Assembly: GCA_019352035.1 (NCBI GenBank) | Contig: JABBNZ010000022.1 | Span: 11,296 to 46,990 of the forward strand | DNA: 35,695 nucleotides | Direction of reading: 5' to 3' | Source: Pseudomonadota bacterium | GTDB lineage: Bacteria; Pseudomonadota; Gammaproteobacteria; Steroidobacterales; Steroidobacteraceae | In this document: piece by piece, positions 15,801 to 24,137 of the stretch | Position numbering within the stretch: position 1 is the first letter of the stretch | Layout of the letters: each line of letters opens with the position of its first letter | Translations under genes and position numbers: made by a program | Notes under the pieces: generated by a model | Told to the model about the DNA's origin: nothing | Database searches by the model: none | Seen by the model: the letters and a program-made list of their open reading frames with translations, nothing else

Positions 15801-17619
15801 CGTACGACTCGTTCTCCACGGTATGGAACGGGACGAAAACCCTCTCCTGCCGCTGCGTGCGGCCGGTCTGCACGTAGCTCTGCCTCGAGCCGGCCACCGG
15901 CTCGAGGCGGCCGCTCCCGAGCGCAGCGAGCGGCACGCCCGGCGCGGCGGGCTGCGCCTCGCTGAAGTCGAGCGCGCAGTACAGCAGCGGGCCGCGCATC
16001 AGCGCGACCGTGTCCCGATGCGCGGGGTCGACGGGCTCCTGGCGGAAGGGCTGCGGCAATCGCAGCTCGATGCGATCGTCGCGCTTCCACGTGCGCCGCA
16101 GCGCCGCGAACGTGCCGGGTGCGGCGCTCACCGAGGCGCGCCCCCCGTTCACTCGAATCTCCGGCTCCTCCTGCAACCATCCCGGAATCCGGATCATCAG
16201 CGTGAACGCCGCCGGCGCGTCCGCTTCGACGTGCAACGTCACCAGCTCATCCGCGGGGTACTCGGTCTCCTGCGCAAGGCTCACCCGGCGTCCTCCGACG
16301 AGCCATCTCGCTCGGGAGGGCGTGAAGATGTTGACGTAGATCGTCCCTGGCGCATGGAAATAAATGTTGCGGACGTAGTCGGCAACGCCCTGCACGAGCG
16401 TGCCCGAGCAACAAGGCCACTTCGCAGGGTAGAAGACCTTGGTCGCGCCGGGGTTGTAGCTCGAGTAGTACGGCGAGTTGCCGTCAGAGTCCGGCCGCTT
16501 GACCGCCAGCAGCCCGTTGTACATGACTCTCTCCAGCCCATCCCCATAGCGCGCGTCCGCGGTGAAGCGCATGAGGTAGCGCGCGAGCCTCATCGAGGCG
16601 TAGGTGCCGCACGGCGTCTCGAAGTGGCTGGCGGTGGTGGTCAGGCTGTCCACGAGCTGCGAGGTGTCCGGCTTCACCAGCAGCTCGTTCGGGCCCCAGC
16701 CGCCGGAGGCATAGCTTTGCATCCCGAGGAACTTCCAGCCGTTCGCGGCGGCCGCCCGATAGCGCGGATCGCCGAGCTCGACATAGGCGCGGGCCGCCGA
16801 GCTCAACGCCATCACGTGACTGTAGGCGTGCCGCCCGGCCAACACGTCCTCGCCGCGCGCGAGCGGATCGAAGTAGGGGGCGTCGAGGAGGTAGTGGACG
16901 GCCAACTTCCGCAAGCGGGCATCGCCCGTCAGATGCGCCGCCGCGAAGAAGTTCTCCGGCAGGATGTAGGTCTCGTCGTAAGGCGGATTCCTGACGCCGA
17001 TCCGGTCGCGGCTCACCGGGGAGATGTAGGGGAGGGCGCCGTGAACCACGCTCGGGATCAGGGAGCGGGCGCGCTCGACGCCGCTCAGGGCGTAGGCGTC
17101 GAGAAGTCCGATGATGTGCTTGTCGAGGACGTACGCGGGCCACACCTTCTGCGCGCCAGGCCCGGCGTACGGCACCGGATTGGCCGCGAGGGCGGCGGCG
17201 AAGCCGTCGATGAGCTGACTCACCTTCACGTGGCAGGCGGGATCGCCCGTGGTGCGTCCGAGGCGCGCGATGCCGGAGATGTATTGGCCGAGGGAGTGGC
17301 CCGGAATGAAGCCGTCCTCCCCATACCAGCCGCCCATGTCGAGGCCGGGCGCCGCGAGCCCGGCGTGCTGGCGGTAGGGCTTCAGGAGCCGGTCGTTGTC
17401 GAGCCCGAGGTAGTGCGCGTGGATGAAGTCGTACTGCGCCTTGAGCGGGCCGCCGGTGAGCTCGACGGCGCCATAGGGGAAATCGTGCAGCCGCCCGGGC
17501 GCAGCCCGCACCCCCGCGCCTTCTGCCCACGCAGGCGCCAAAACGGGCGCCATGGCGCCGGCGGCTGCCGCCGATGCGACCGTGCGCAGGAACGTCCGCC
17601 GGGAGGTCCGTCGAATCAT
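15778..17619 (-). CDS. GH127-type (DUF1680) glycosidase, probable beta-L-arabinofuranosidase, Tat-exported
   Basis: A 613-residue protein. The leader TSRRTFLRTVASAAAAGAMA is a classical twin-arginine signal. The alpha/alpha barrel has GGWYGEDGFIPGHSLGQY, AYVLDKHIIGLLDAY and ASHFETPCGTYASMRLARYLMR. Family zinc and nucleophile residues are visible: E334 and C337 in ETPC, and C403-C404 in KWPCCSG. C403 corresponds to the nucleophilic Cys of HypBA1. GH127 and its relatives remove beta-L-arabinofuranose, but DUF1680 members are diverse, so linkage specificity is open. The start at 17619 has AGGAGGC at 9 bases and overlaps the upstream stop as ATGA. The frame stays open further upstream, but that part lies inside the previous gene. 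Confidence 0.88.
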   Translation of the reverse strand: MIRRTSRRTFLRTVASAAAAGAMAPVLAPAWAEGAGVRAAPGRLHDFPYGAVELTGGPLKAQYDFIHAHYLGLDNDRLLKPYRQHAGLAAPGLDMGGWYGEDGFIPGHSLGQYISGIARLGRTTGDPACHVKVSQLIDGFAAALAANPVPYAGPGAQKVWPAYVLDKHIIGLLDAYALSGVERARSLIPSVVHGALPYISPVSRDRIGVRNPPYDETYILPENFFAAAHLTGDARLRKLAVHYLLDAPYFDPLARGEDVLAGRHAYSHVMALSSAARAYVELGDPRYRAAAANGWKFLGMQSYASGGWGPNELLVKPDTSQLVDSLTTTASHFETPCGTYASMRLARYLMRFTADARYGDGLERVMYNGLLAVKRPDSDGNSPYYSSYNPGATKVFYPAKWPCCSGTLVQGVADYVRNIYFHAPGTIYVNIFTPSRARWLVGGRRVSLAQETEYPADELVTLHVEADAPAAFTLMIRIPGWLQEEPEIRVNGGRASVSAAPGTFAALRRTWKRDDRIELRLPQPFRQEPVDPAHRDTVALMRGPLLYCALDFSEAQPAAPGVPLAALGSGRLEPVAGSRQSYVQTGRTQRQERVFVPFHTVENESYDVYFKRA

Positions 17620-18770
17620 TTGAGTAGTGCCTCCTGATATAGACGATTGATGGCCGCGATGGTGCTCCCGGCCGGCTCGCCGGACGCGAGCGCCGCGCGC
17701 AGCCGCTCGGAAGCGGCCTGTTGGAAGGGCATGTACCCCGCGTGCCGCGGGCGAACCCACGCGCCCTCGAGTGTCGCGCGCGTGTTGCGATAGAAATTGA
17801 GCGAGGTCGCGTTGGCGGCGGCGTCGTCCCAGGCAGCCGAGCTCGCAGGCTGGCCGCCGCCCGTCACGTAGGGCCCGCACTGCGCTTCGGGGCCGGCGAC
17901 CCAACGCGCGAACTGGATCGCCGCCTCGCGGTGCGGCGAGCGCGCCGAGACGGCGATGCCGGTCCCGCCGAGCGCCGAGCCGCGCGGCGCGCCGCCCGGG
18001 GCGAGCGGAATGAGATTGCCGAAGGCGATCGGCGCCGGCAGCGCCGGCGACTGGCTGCGCGGCCGCGAGTAGCTGACATAGCCATAGACGAGCGGCGAGC
18101 AGGCGCAGGCGGACCGCGGCTCGGACATCCTCTGTAGCACCGCGATGGGGTCCATGGTGAGACAGGCCGGGTCGATGAGCGCGGCGAGCTCGCGCAGCAA
18201 CTCGTAAGCGAGGCCGGCGCCCGAGCGGTCGAGCAGATCGGGTCCCTCGATGTGCCCGGGGCTTCCCGCCAGTCCGCTCAGCGTGAAGAGGGACATGAGG
18301 TTGTGCGGCGGCCGCAGCGGGCAGAGCACTTTGCCCGCGGATGCGAGCTCCAGCATCGCCTTCCAGTCGGCGGGAGGGGTGCCTAACAGGTCCGGGCGCC
18401 ACGCCTGCACCTGCGCGGCCGCATCGATCGGCAATGCCCAGAGGCTCCCTTCCCAGAGGTAGCTCGCGAGCGAGGCTCCGACGTACTCCTTCCCCAGCAG
18501 GGCCACATCCGCAGCGCTCTGGAGCGGCGCGAGGCAGCGCTCGCGGGTGATCTGACCCACGTGCGGATGATCGATCACGATGAGATCGTAACGCTCGGCG
18601 AGCTGCGCCACCGGAAACGACTCGAAGTCCTGCAGCGAGCGGCGCTCCCACTCGATGCGCACGCCGGTGCGCGCCTGCCAGAGGGCGGCGCAGGCCGCGA
18701 GCGGATCGTAGCCCCGGGGATGGTCCCAGGTCATGCCGCGCAGCATCGCCGTCTCAGGTCGGGTTGACAT
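17616..18770 (-). CDS. Solute-binding-protein-like (family 1) protein without a signal peptide
   Basis: A protein of up to 384 residues with the fold and motifs of sugar-binding lipoproteins: YDLIVIDHPHVGQI early, LWALPIDAAAQVQAWRPDLL at the hinge, GGTGIAVSARSPHREAAIQFARWV, and a C-terminal INRLYQEALL helix. No hydrophobic leader, lipobox or Tat motif precedes the domain, because MTWDHPRGYDPL is almost at the N-terminus. No ABC permease or ATPase is in this operon. It may therefore be a cytosolic binding or sensing protein. The start is uncertain: the ATG at 18770 has no ribosome site, and the ATG at 18746 is an alternative. First gene of the operon with GH127, RLP and kinase. Confidence 0.8.
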   Translation of the reverse strand: MSTRPETAMLRGMTWDHPRGYDPLAACAALWQARTGVRIEWERRSLQDFESFPVAQLAERYDLIVIDHPHVGQITRERCLAPLQSAADVALLGKEYVGASLASYLWEGSLWALPIDAAAQVQAWRPDLLGTPPADWKAMLELASAGKVLCPLRPPHNLMSLFTLSGLAGSPGHIEGPDLLDRSGAGLAYELLRELAALIDPACLTMDPIAVLQRMSEPRSACACSPLVYGYVSYSRPRSQSPALPAPIAFGNLIPLAPGGAPRGSALGGTGIAVSARSPHREAAIQFARWVAGPEAQCGPYVTGGGQPASSAAWDDAAANATSLNFYRNTRATLEGAWVRPRHAGYMPFQQAASERLRAALASGEPAGSTIAAINRLYQEALLK

Positions 18771-18771
18771 C

Positions 18772-18785
18772 GTTTGTTAACGAAC
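18772..18785. promoter_or_regulatory. Palindrome GTTTGTTAACGAAC, candidate operator
   Basis: A 14-base inverted repeat (6 of 7 pairs match) centred on GTTAAC. It lies in the 52-bp region between two divergent operons, directly upstream of the solute-binding-like gene, and contains the probable -35 box of the CoA-transferase promoter. A dimeric regulator bound here could control both directions. Confidence 0.4.
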
Positions 18786-18803
18786 ATAGCATTTACGTAT
18801 AAA
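18774..18803 (+). promoter_or_regulatory. Candidate promoter of the CoA-transferase operon
   Basis: TTGTTA (18774-18779) and TATAAA (18798-18803) are separated by 18 bases, in an AT-rich island within GC-rich DNA. Transcription would start near 18810, giving a short leader before the TTG at 18823. Confidence 0.45.
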
Positions 18804-18810
18804 CTATACG
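18796..18810. promoter_or_regulatory. Perfect inverted repeat CGTATA-N3-TATACG, candidate operator
   Basis: Two 6-base arms pair perfectly around AAC. The repeat covers the -10 box of the candidate CoA-transferase promoter, so occupancy would be expected to repress it. The regulator is unknown; the IclR protein encoded at 24138-24977 is one candidate. Confidence 0.45.
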
Positions 18811-18822
18811 CGAGGAGCGGGG

Positions 18823-20028
18823 TTGACGGTAGCGCACGCAGGCCAGCAGCGATCCGGGGAAGGGGAGCGTCCGCTCCAGGGAGTGCTGGTCCTCGATTTC
18901 AGCCAATTCCTGGCAGGTCCTTCCTGTTGCCTGCGGCTCGCCGATCTCGGCGCTGAGGTCATCAAGGTGGAGCGGCCGCGGGGCGGGGATCTCGCGCGCC
19001 GGCTGCAGCTCGCCGACCAGACCTTCGGCGATGACAGCACCCTCTTTCACACCATCAACCGCAACAAGAAGAGCTTCGCGGCGGACCTGAAGGATCCGCG
19101 CGATCTCGAGCGGGTGAAGGCGCTCATCGCGCGCGCCGATGTGATGGTGCACAACTTCCGCCCGGGCGTGATGGATCGGCTCGGTCTCGATTTCGACACC
19201 GTCGCCGCGTTGAATCCCGGTCTGATCTACGCGGCCATCACCGGCTACGGCGACCGCGGGCCGTGGCGGGAGAAGCCGGGACAGGACCTGCTGGTGCAGG
19301 CCATGTCCGGGCTCGCCTGGCTCTCGGGCGATGCCGGCCAGGGTCCGGTGCCCGTCGGCCTCTCGGTGGCGGACCTCATGGCCGGGGCGCAATTGTGCCA
19401 GGGCGTGCTGGCGCTTCTGGTGCGGCGGGGCCGCACCGGACGGGGCGGCCGCGTCGATGTCAGCCTCCTCGAGTCCGCCATCGACATGCAGTTCGAGCAG
19501 CTCACCGCATTCCTCAACGGCGATGGCCGCCAGCCGCCGCGCGATGCGGTCAACAATGCGAGCATCTACCTGGGCGCGCCCTACGGCATCTACAAGACCG
19601 CCGACGGTTATCTCGCAGTCGCCATGACACCGGTCGGGGCCCTCGCCGAGCTCATCGGCTGCAAGCCGCTCGCGGCCTACGCCGATCCGGCGACGTGGTT
19701 CGGGGAGCGCGCGCGCATCAAGTCGCTCCTCGCCGCCCACCTGGCGCAGCGCCCGACGGCGCATTGGCTCTCGATCCTCGAGCCGGCCGACATCTGGTGC
19801 GCACCGGTGCTCGACTGGACGCAGCTCGTGCGTCACGAGGGCTTCGCGGCGCTCGAGCTCACGCAGCAGATCGAGAACCCGCGGCATGGCCGCATGCGCA
19901 CCACCCGCTGTCCGCTGCGGGTCGACGGGGAGGTGCTGACCTCGCCGCGGGGCGCGCCTTCCCTTGGCGCCGACAACGAGGAGGTGCTGCGGCGCCTGGA
20001 AACCGGCTCCCGCGAGGGACGGTCATGA
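18823..20028 (+). CDS. Family III CoA-transferase (CaiB/BaiF)
   Basis: A 401-residue protein, starting at a TTG with GAGGAG 5 bases upstream. Signatures are [63 protein letters not shown], and [22 protein letters not shown] with the catalytic Asp155 that forms the aspartyl-CoA thioester. The family moves CoA between carboxylic acids such as carnitine, oxalate, succinate and hydroxy acids. The next gene, a MaoC hydratase, overlaps its stop and would act on the resulting acyl-CoA. The substrate is unknown. Its place in a sugar-acid locus suggests activation of a sugar-derived or other organic acid. Confidence 0.9.
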   Translation: MTVAHAGQQRSGEGERPLQGVLVLDFSQFLAGPSCCLRLADLGAEVIKVERPRGGDLARRLQLADQTFGDDSTLFHTINRNKKSFAADLKDPRDLERVKALIARADVMVHNFRPGVMDRLGLDFDTVAALNPGLIYAAITGYGDRGPWREKPGQDLLVQAMSGLAWLSGDAGQGPVPVGLSVADLMAGAQLCQGVLALLVRRGRTGRGGRVDVSLLESAIDMQFEQLTAFLNGDGRQPPRDAVNNASIYLGAPYGIYKTADGYLAVAMTPVGALAELIGCKPLAAYADPATWFGERARIKSLLAAHLAQRPTAHWLSILEPADIWCAPVLDWTQLVRHEGFAALELTQQIENPRHGRMRTTRCPLRVDGEVLTSPRGAPSLGADNEEVLRRLETGSREGRS

Positions 20029-20477
20029 TCGTCGAGCAATTCTTCGAGGACTACGAGATCGGCTTCACCCGCCGCACGTTCGGGCGCACGGTGACCGAGG
20101 CCGACATCGTGACCCACGCCGGTCAGACGGGCGACTTCTTCCCCCATCACATGGACGCCGAGTGGTGCGCCCAGCAGGATTTCAAGCGGCGGATCGCTCA
20201 CGGCACCCTGATTCTCAGCATGGGAATCGGGATGACGGCGGGCACCATCAACCCGCGGTCGATGTCCTACGGCTATGACCGCGTGCGCTTCATCCGTCCC
20301 GTATTCATCGGCGATACGATCACCGTCACCGCGCGCATCACGGAGCGCCGGGACCATCCCAAGCGCAAGAGCCATGGCGTGGTGGTGGAGGCGGTGCAGA
20401 TCGCCAATCAGCATGGAGAGGTGGTGCTAGCCTGCGAGCACCTGTATCTCGTGGAGCGCCGCGGAGCCGCTCCGTGA
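20025..20477 (+). CDS. MaoC-family hot-dog dehydratase / (R)-enoyl-CoA hydratase
   Basis: A 150-residue single hot-dog domain. The ATG overlaps the CoA-transferase stop (ATGA). The catalytic region reads [21 protein letters not shown], followed by [15 protein letters not shown], so the Asp and His of the hydratase site are present. [19 protein letters not shown] is the usual middle strand pair. The frame stays open upstream but only as a shadow of the CoA-transferase gene. With that partner it probably hydrates or dehydrates a CoA thioester in the cytoplasm, as in mesaconyl- or beta-methylmalyl-CoA hydratases. The actual substrate is unknown. Confidence 0.88.
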   Translation: MIVEQFFEDYEIGFTRRTFGRTVTEADIVTHAGQTGDFFPHHMDAEWCAQQDFKRRIAHGTLILSMGIGMTAGTINPRSMSYGYDRVRFIRPVFIGDTITVTARITERRDHPKRKSHGVVVEAVQIANQHGEVVLACEHLYLVERRGAAP

Positions 20478-20496
20478 GGCTCGCCGCCTGCACGTC

Positions 20497-21510
20497 ATGA
20501 ACGCGCGGGCTCCTGCGGCGGCGGCATTCCTGGCGCTCGGCGCGATGCTGGGGCCGCTCCCTGCCGCCGCGGCCGCGACGCCGGCGCGCGAGGGGACCTC
20601 GCCGCGCACCACTCGGGCCGCACCGCTGCGGTTCGGCCTCTCGAGCGCCGGCCTGAGCTACCCTTTCGCCGCGGCGATCGCCCAGGGCTTCGAGCATCAG
20701 GCGGCCCGCGACGGCGTCGATGCGATCGTGCTCGATGCGCAGGAGCGGGTGCAGAAGCAGGCCAACGACCTCGAGGACCTGGTGTCGGAGCGCGTCAATG
20801 GCATCGTGCTGATGCCGCTCGACTCCGTCATCGCCCAGAGCTGGGTCAATCGCGCGACCGCGGCCGGCATCCCCGTGGTGGCGGTCGGCTCGCAGGTGGG
20901 CGATCCGGCCACGCGGCCGCTGCGCGAGGTATACCCCAGGCTCACCGCGCTCGTGACCCAGGACGAAGTGGCCGCCGGCCGGGAGGCCGGGCGGCTCGCG
21001 CTGAAGCTGCTGCCGCGCAACCGGGTCGCGCGCATCGCGATCATCCAGGGCGCGCCCGGCTTCCCCGAGGTCCTGCAGCGGGAGGCGGGATTCAAGCAGG
21101 CGCTCGATGCGGCGCACGTGCGCTACCGCATTGTGGCCTCGCAGCCGGGCAACTGGTCGGCGGACGGTGCGGATGCCGCCTGCCAGAACATCCTCGCGGC
21201 GCATCCTGACATCGATCTTTTCTTCAACGAGGCCGATGACATGGCGGTCGGATGCGCCCATGCCGTGCGCGCGGCCGGAGCGCACGCGCGCCTCGTGGGC
21301 ATCGGCGGCTCGCGGCTCGCCATGGTGTCGCTTCGGGCCGGGAGGATCGACGGCACGGTCTGCTACAAGCCCCGCGAGCTCGGCGAGCTCGCCTTCGATG
21401 CGCTCTACGGCGAGGTGACGGGCCGCAAGCCCCTGCATGCGGCCTTCATCACCTACCGGACGCCGGGCATCACGCGCGCGAATGTCAGCGCCTGTGCGCC
21501 GCAGTGGTGA
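20497..21510 (+). CDS. Sugar ABC transporter substrate-binding protein (ribose type, Peripla_BP_4)
   Basis: A 337-residue periplasmic protein. It has a hydrophobic leader ending around PAAAAATPA. The mature domain starts with LRFGLSSAGLSYPFAAAIAQGFE and has ERVNGIVLMPLDS, AGIPVVAVGSQVGD, ARIAIIQGAPGFPEV and LFFNEADDMAVGCAHAVRAAG. This is the ribose/galactose-type periplasmic binding fold, which usually binds free monosaccharides. It is followed by the matching ATPase and permease, so it is a normal importer component, unlike the two leaderless binding-like proteins nearby. The ligand is not readable from the sequence. D-apiose, bound by members of this family, and L-fucose or L-rhamnose are candidates from context. 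Confidence 0.9.
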   Translation: MNARAPAAAAFLALGAMLGPLPAAAAATPAREGTSPRTTRAAPLRFGLSSAGLSYPFAAAIAQGFEHQAARDGVDAIVLDAQERVQKQANDLEDLVSERVNGIVLMPLDSVIAQSWVNRATAAGIPVVAVGSQVGDPATRPLREVYPRLTALVTQDEVAAGREAGRLALKLLPRNRVARIAIIQGAPGFPEVLQREAGFKQALDAAHVRYRIVASQPGNWSADGADAACQNILAAHPDIDLFFNEADDMAVGCAHAVRAAGAHARLVGIGGSRLAMVSLRAGRIDGTVCYKPRELGELAFDALYGEVTGRKPLHAAFITYRTPGITRANVSACAPQW

Positions 21511-21517
21511 GGTCCTC

Positions 21518-23044
21518 GTGAGCGCGGACACCCCTCTGCTCGAGCTCCAGGGCGTGGCCAAGGTCTACCCGAACGGGACCGCCGCGCTCGCGGGCGTGGA
21601 CCTCACGGTCCGGGCCGCCGCCGTGCACGGCCTGCTCGGCGCCAACGGCGCCGGCAAATCGACACTCATCCGCATCCTCTCGGGCGCGGCGCGGGCGAGC
21701 GGCGGCCGCATCCTCTGGCGCGGTGAGGCCGTGAGCTGGAGCCGGCCGGCGCAGGCGCGCGCGGCCGGCATCGCGACCCTCCATCAGCAGATTCCGCTGG
21801 TGGGGACGCTGTCGGTGTTGGAGAACGTCTTTCTCGCCGAGCGCGGCGGGCGGCGGCGCGGCCGGCCGCTCGCGGCGCGGCTGCGCCGGCTCATGGCATC
21901 GATCGGGTACGAGCTCGACATCGATGCGCCCGTCGGCACGCTGCCGATCGGGGCGCGGCAGATGGTCGGCATCCTGCAGGCGCTCGCCGCCGATGCCGCC
22001 CTCATCATCATGGATGAGCCGACCGCCTCGCTCGCGGCCGCGGAGCGGCGGATCGTGCACGGGGCCATCCGGCGCCTCGCCGCGGAGGGCAGGGCGGTGC
22101 TGCTCGTGAGCCATTTTCTCGATGAGGTGCTGGCGTTGACCCGGGAGGTCACCGTGCTGCGCGACGGCGCCGCCGTGTTGACTTCGGTCACCGCGGAGGT
22201 GGATGAGGCCGGCCTGGCCGCGGCGATCGTGGGGCGCCCCATGCGCCCACCGCGCTCACGGCCGGCGGCGGACGCGGCGAGCGGCGGGATCGTGGCGCAG
22301 ATCGTCGGACTCGAGAGCCCGGGACGGCTCGCGCCCTGCACGTTCGAAGTCCGTGCCGGCGAAGTGCTCGGCATCGCGGGCTTCCTCGGCTCCGGACGCA
22401 GCGAGCTGCTGCATGCGATCTTCGGCGCGGATCGCGCCGCCCGCGGCGAGGTGCGGCTCTGCGGCACGCCATTGGCGCGCTCGCCCCGGGCCGCGGTGGC
22501 CGCGGGAGTCGGCCTCGTGCCGGAGGACCGCCAGGCGCAGGGACTCGTGCCGCAGTTTCCGCTGTGGCAGAACCTGACGCTCGCGCACCTCGACCACTTC
22601 GCGCGCGGGAGGCTCTTCGCGCGCGCCGGCGCCGAGCGCGCCGCGGCCGAGGAGGCGATCGGGCGGCTCGGCATCAAGGCGAACGGCCCGGACACGCCGG
22701 TCACCGAGCTCTCAGGCGGCAACGCGCAGAAGGTCAGCCTCGGCCGCTGGCTCTGCGGCCCGGTCCGCCTCCTGCTCCTCGATGAGCCGACCGCCGGGGT
22801 CGACGTCGGGGCCAAGGCCGAGATCCTCGGGATCGTGCGCGAGCTCGCGGCCGCCGGTCTCGCGGTGGTGTTGGTCACATCCGAGCTGACGGAGCTCACG
22901 GCGGCCGCCGACCGCATCCTCGTCATGCGCGAGGGCGCCATCGTGGCGCAGCGCGCGGCGGCGCAAACGAACGAGGAGGAGCTGGTGTTGCTTGCTTCCG
23001 GGGCGGCCCAAGGCCGCATCAGGACCGGCGAGGCGGCCCGATGA
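21518..23044 (+). CDS. Sugar ABC transporter ATP-binding protein (RbsA/MglA type, two nucleotide domains)
   Basis: A 508-residue duplicated ATPase. The first domain has Walker A GANGAGKST, a degenerate signature LPIGARQMVGI and Walker B LIIMDEPTASL. The second has a degenerate Walker A GFLGSGRSELL, the signature LSGGNAQKVSL and Walker B LLLLDEPTAGVD. Alternation of one good and one degenerate site is normal in RbsA proteins. I chose the GTG at 21518, which has GAGG just upstream. An in-frame ATG at 21482 would overlap the binding-protein gene. It energises import with the neighbouring permease, whose ATG overlaps this stop codon. Confidence 0.93.
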   Translation: MSADTPLLELQGVAKVYPNGTAALAGVDLTVRAAAVHGLLGANGAGKSTLIRILSGAARASGGRILWRGEAVSWSRPAQARAAGIATLHQQIPLVGTLSVLENVFLAERGGRRRGRPLAARLRRLMASIGYELDIDAPVGTLPIGARQMVGILQALAADAALIIMDEPTASLAAAERRIVHGAIRRLAAEGRAVLLVSHFLDEVLALTREVTVLRDGAAVLTSVTAEVDEAGLAAAIVGRPMRPPRSRPAADAASGGIVAQIVGLESPGRLAPCTFEVRAGEVLGIAGFLGSGRSELLHAIFGADRAARGEVRLCGTPLARSPRAAVAAGVGLVPEDRQAQGLVPQFPLWQNLTLAHLDHFARGRLFARAGAERAAAEEAIGRLGIKANGPDTPVTELSGGNAQKVSLGRWLCGPVRLLLLDEPTAGVDVGAKAEILGIVRELAAAGLAVVLVTSELTELTAAADRILVMREGAIVAQRAAAQTNEEELVLLASGAAQGRIRTGEAAR

Positions 23045-24123
23045 GGCTGCGGGGACCGATGCCGCGGGCGCTCGGGCTGCGCGAGGCGGGCGTCTACTAC
23101 GCGCTCCTGCTGCTCCTGCTGGCGCTCGCCGCGGTCTGCGCCGCGCTCGGGAGGCCGAGCTATCTGAGCGCGGTCAACCTCATCAACATCGTCTATCAGG
23201 CCTCGCCCGTCGCCCTGATGGGAGTCGCGATGACGGTGGTGCTCATCACGGGCAACTTCGATCTGTCGGTGGCCTCGGTGGCGGCGCTCGCCGCCGCCGT
23301 GCAGATCCTGACGGTGGATGCGGTCGGCTTCTGGCCGGCGCTGCTGCTCTCCCTCGCGGCGGCGGGCGCCGTGGGCCTGCTGAATGGCCTCATGGTGCAG
23401 CTCGTCGGCATCAATGCCTTCATCGTCACCCTGGGTACGATGACGGCCATCCGCGGCCTCGTCCTCATCGTCACCGGCGGGCAGTCGCTCATGGTGCAGA
23501 CTCCGGCGGCGCTCAACGTGATGACGAACTTCGAGAGCGGCCGCGCCGGGCCGCTCCCGTATCCGATCCTCTACATGGCGGGCTTCACGCTCATCGTCTG
23601 GCTGGTGCTGCAGTTCACCACGGTCGGCCGGCGCATCTACGCGGTTGGCGGCAATGCGGAGGCGGCGCGGCTCTGCGGCATCAGCGTGCCCGTCTACCGC
23701 ATCGGCGCCTTCGTGCTCTCGGCGCTCGCCGCGGGGTTCGCCGGCGTGCTCTACGCCTCGCGTTTCGGCGCCATGAATCCCACCGCCCTGCAGGGCGAGG
23801 AGCTCACCGTCATCGCGGCGGCGATTCTCGGCGGCACATCGCTCTTCGGAGGCGCGGGGAGTGTTCTGAAGACCGTGGCCGGGGCGCTCGTGCTCTACAC
23901 GCTCACCAACGGATTCAATGTCCTTGACCTCGGGGCGAACTATCAGGGATTGATCGAGGGCACGGTGCTGATCGCCGCCGCCGCCATCTACACGATCGGC
24001 GGGCGCCGGACTTCTCATGCGCTGCGCGCAGGACCCACGGGGTCCGCCACCGGCGAACCCGGTCCTCTTCCCGGCGCGAAGACGCGCCGGGAAGAGGACT
24101 TGCCTATAATTCGGGGCGAATGA
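23041..24123 (+). CDS. Sugar ABC transporter permease (RbsC type) with an unusual C-terminal extension
   Basis: A 360-residue inner-membrane protein with eight to ten hydrophobic segments. Family motifs are VALMGVAMTVVLITGNFDLSV, NAFIVTLGTMTAIRGL, GRRIYAVGGNAEAARLCGI and TVIAAAILGGTSLFGGAGSV. RbsC proteins normally end shortly after the last helix (here AAIYTIGGRR, about residue 322). This one continues for about 38 polar residues. That tail is encoded by two inverted repeats and the region directly before the IclR gene, and so looks like read-through of formerly intergenic DNA. The stop overlaps the ATG at 24120, but the likely IclR start is at 24138. Confidence 0.92.
   Translation: MRLRGPMPRALGLREAGVYYALLLLLLALAAVCAALGRPSYLSAVNLINIVYQASPVALMGVAMTVVLITGNFDLSVASVAALAAAVQILTVDAVGFWPALLLSLAAAGAVGLLNGLMVQLVGINAFIVTLGTMTAIRGLVLIVTGGQSLMVQTPAALNVMTNFESGRAGPLPYPILYMAGFTLIVWLVLQFTTVGRRIYAVGGNAEAARLCGISVPVYRIGAFVLSALAAGFAGVLYASRFGAMNPTALQGEELTVIAAAILGGTSLFGGAGSVLKTVAGALVLYTLTNGFNVLDLGANYQGLIEGTVLIAAAAIYTIGGRRTSHALRAGPTGSATGEPGPLPGAKTRREEDLPIIRGE
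24031..24045. repeat. Inverted repeat GGACCC-N3-GGGTCC
   Basis: Perfect 6-bp arms around ACG, within the extra tail of the permease gene and 16 bp before a much longer hairpin. Probably part of the same structured element. Confidence 0.5.
24062..24099. repeat. Perfect 17-bp stem, 4-base-loop palindrome
   Basis: Arms 24062-24078 and 24083-24099 are exact reverse complements around the loop AAGA. As RNA this is a very stable GC-rich hairpin. It lies at the end of the ABC operon, 38 bp before the preferred IclR start, but is followed by TTGCCTATAATTCGG and not a T-run. It may be an intergenic terminator or attenuator that became coding, or a small mobile palindrome. Confidence 0.7.
24105..24110 (+). 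promoter_or_regulatory. Perfect TATAAT box upstream of the IclR gene
   Basis: A consensus -10 hexamer directly after the long hairpin. The -35 position (24082-24087) reads ACGCGC, which is poor, so promoter activity would need an activator or be weak. A start near 24117 would leave about 20 bases before the ATG at 24138. Confidence 0.3.
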
Positions 24124-24137
24124 TGGAGGCTAACCTT

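Noticed and set aside
15430-17637. A 735-codon plus-strand open frame
   Set aside because: Antisense to the GH127-type and RLP genes, with low-complexity Arg-rich translation.
21784-24018. A 744-codon minus-strand open frame
   Set aside because: Antisense to the ABC ATPase and permease, both of which have all their motifs.
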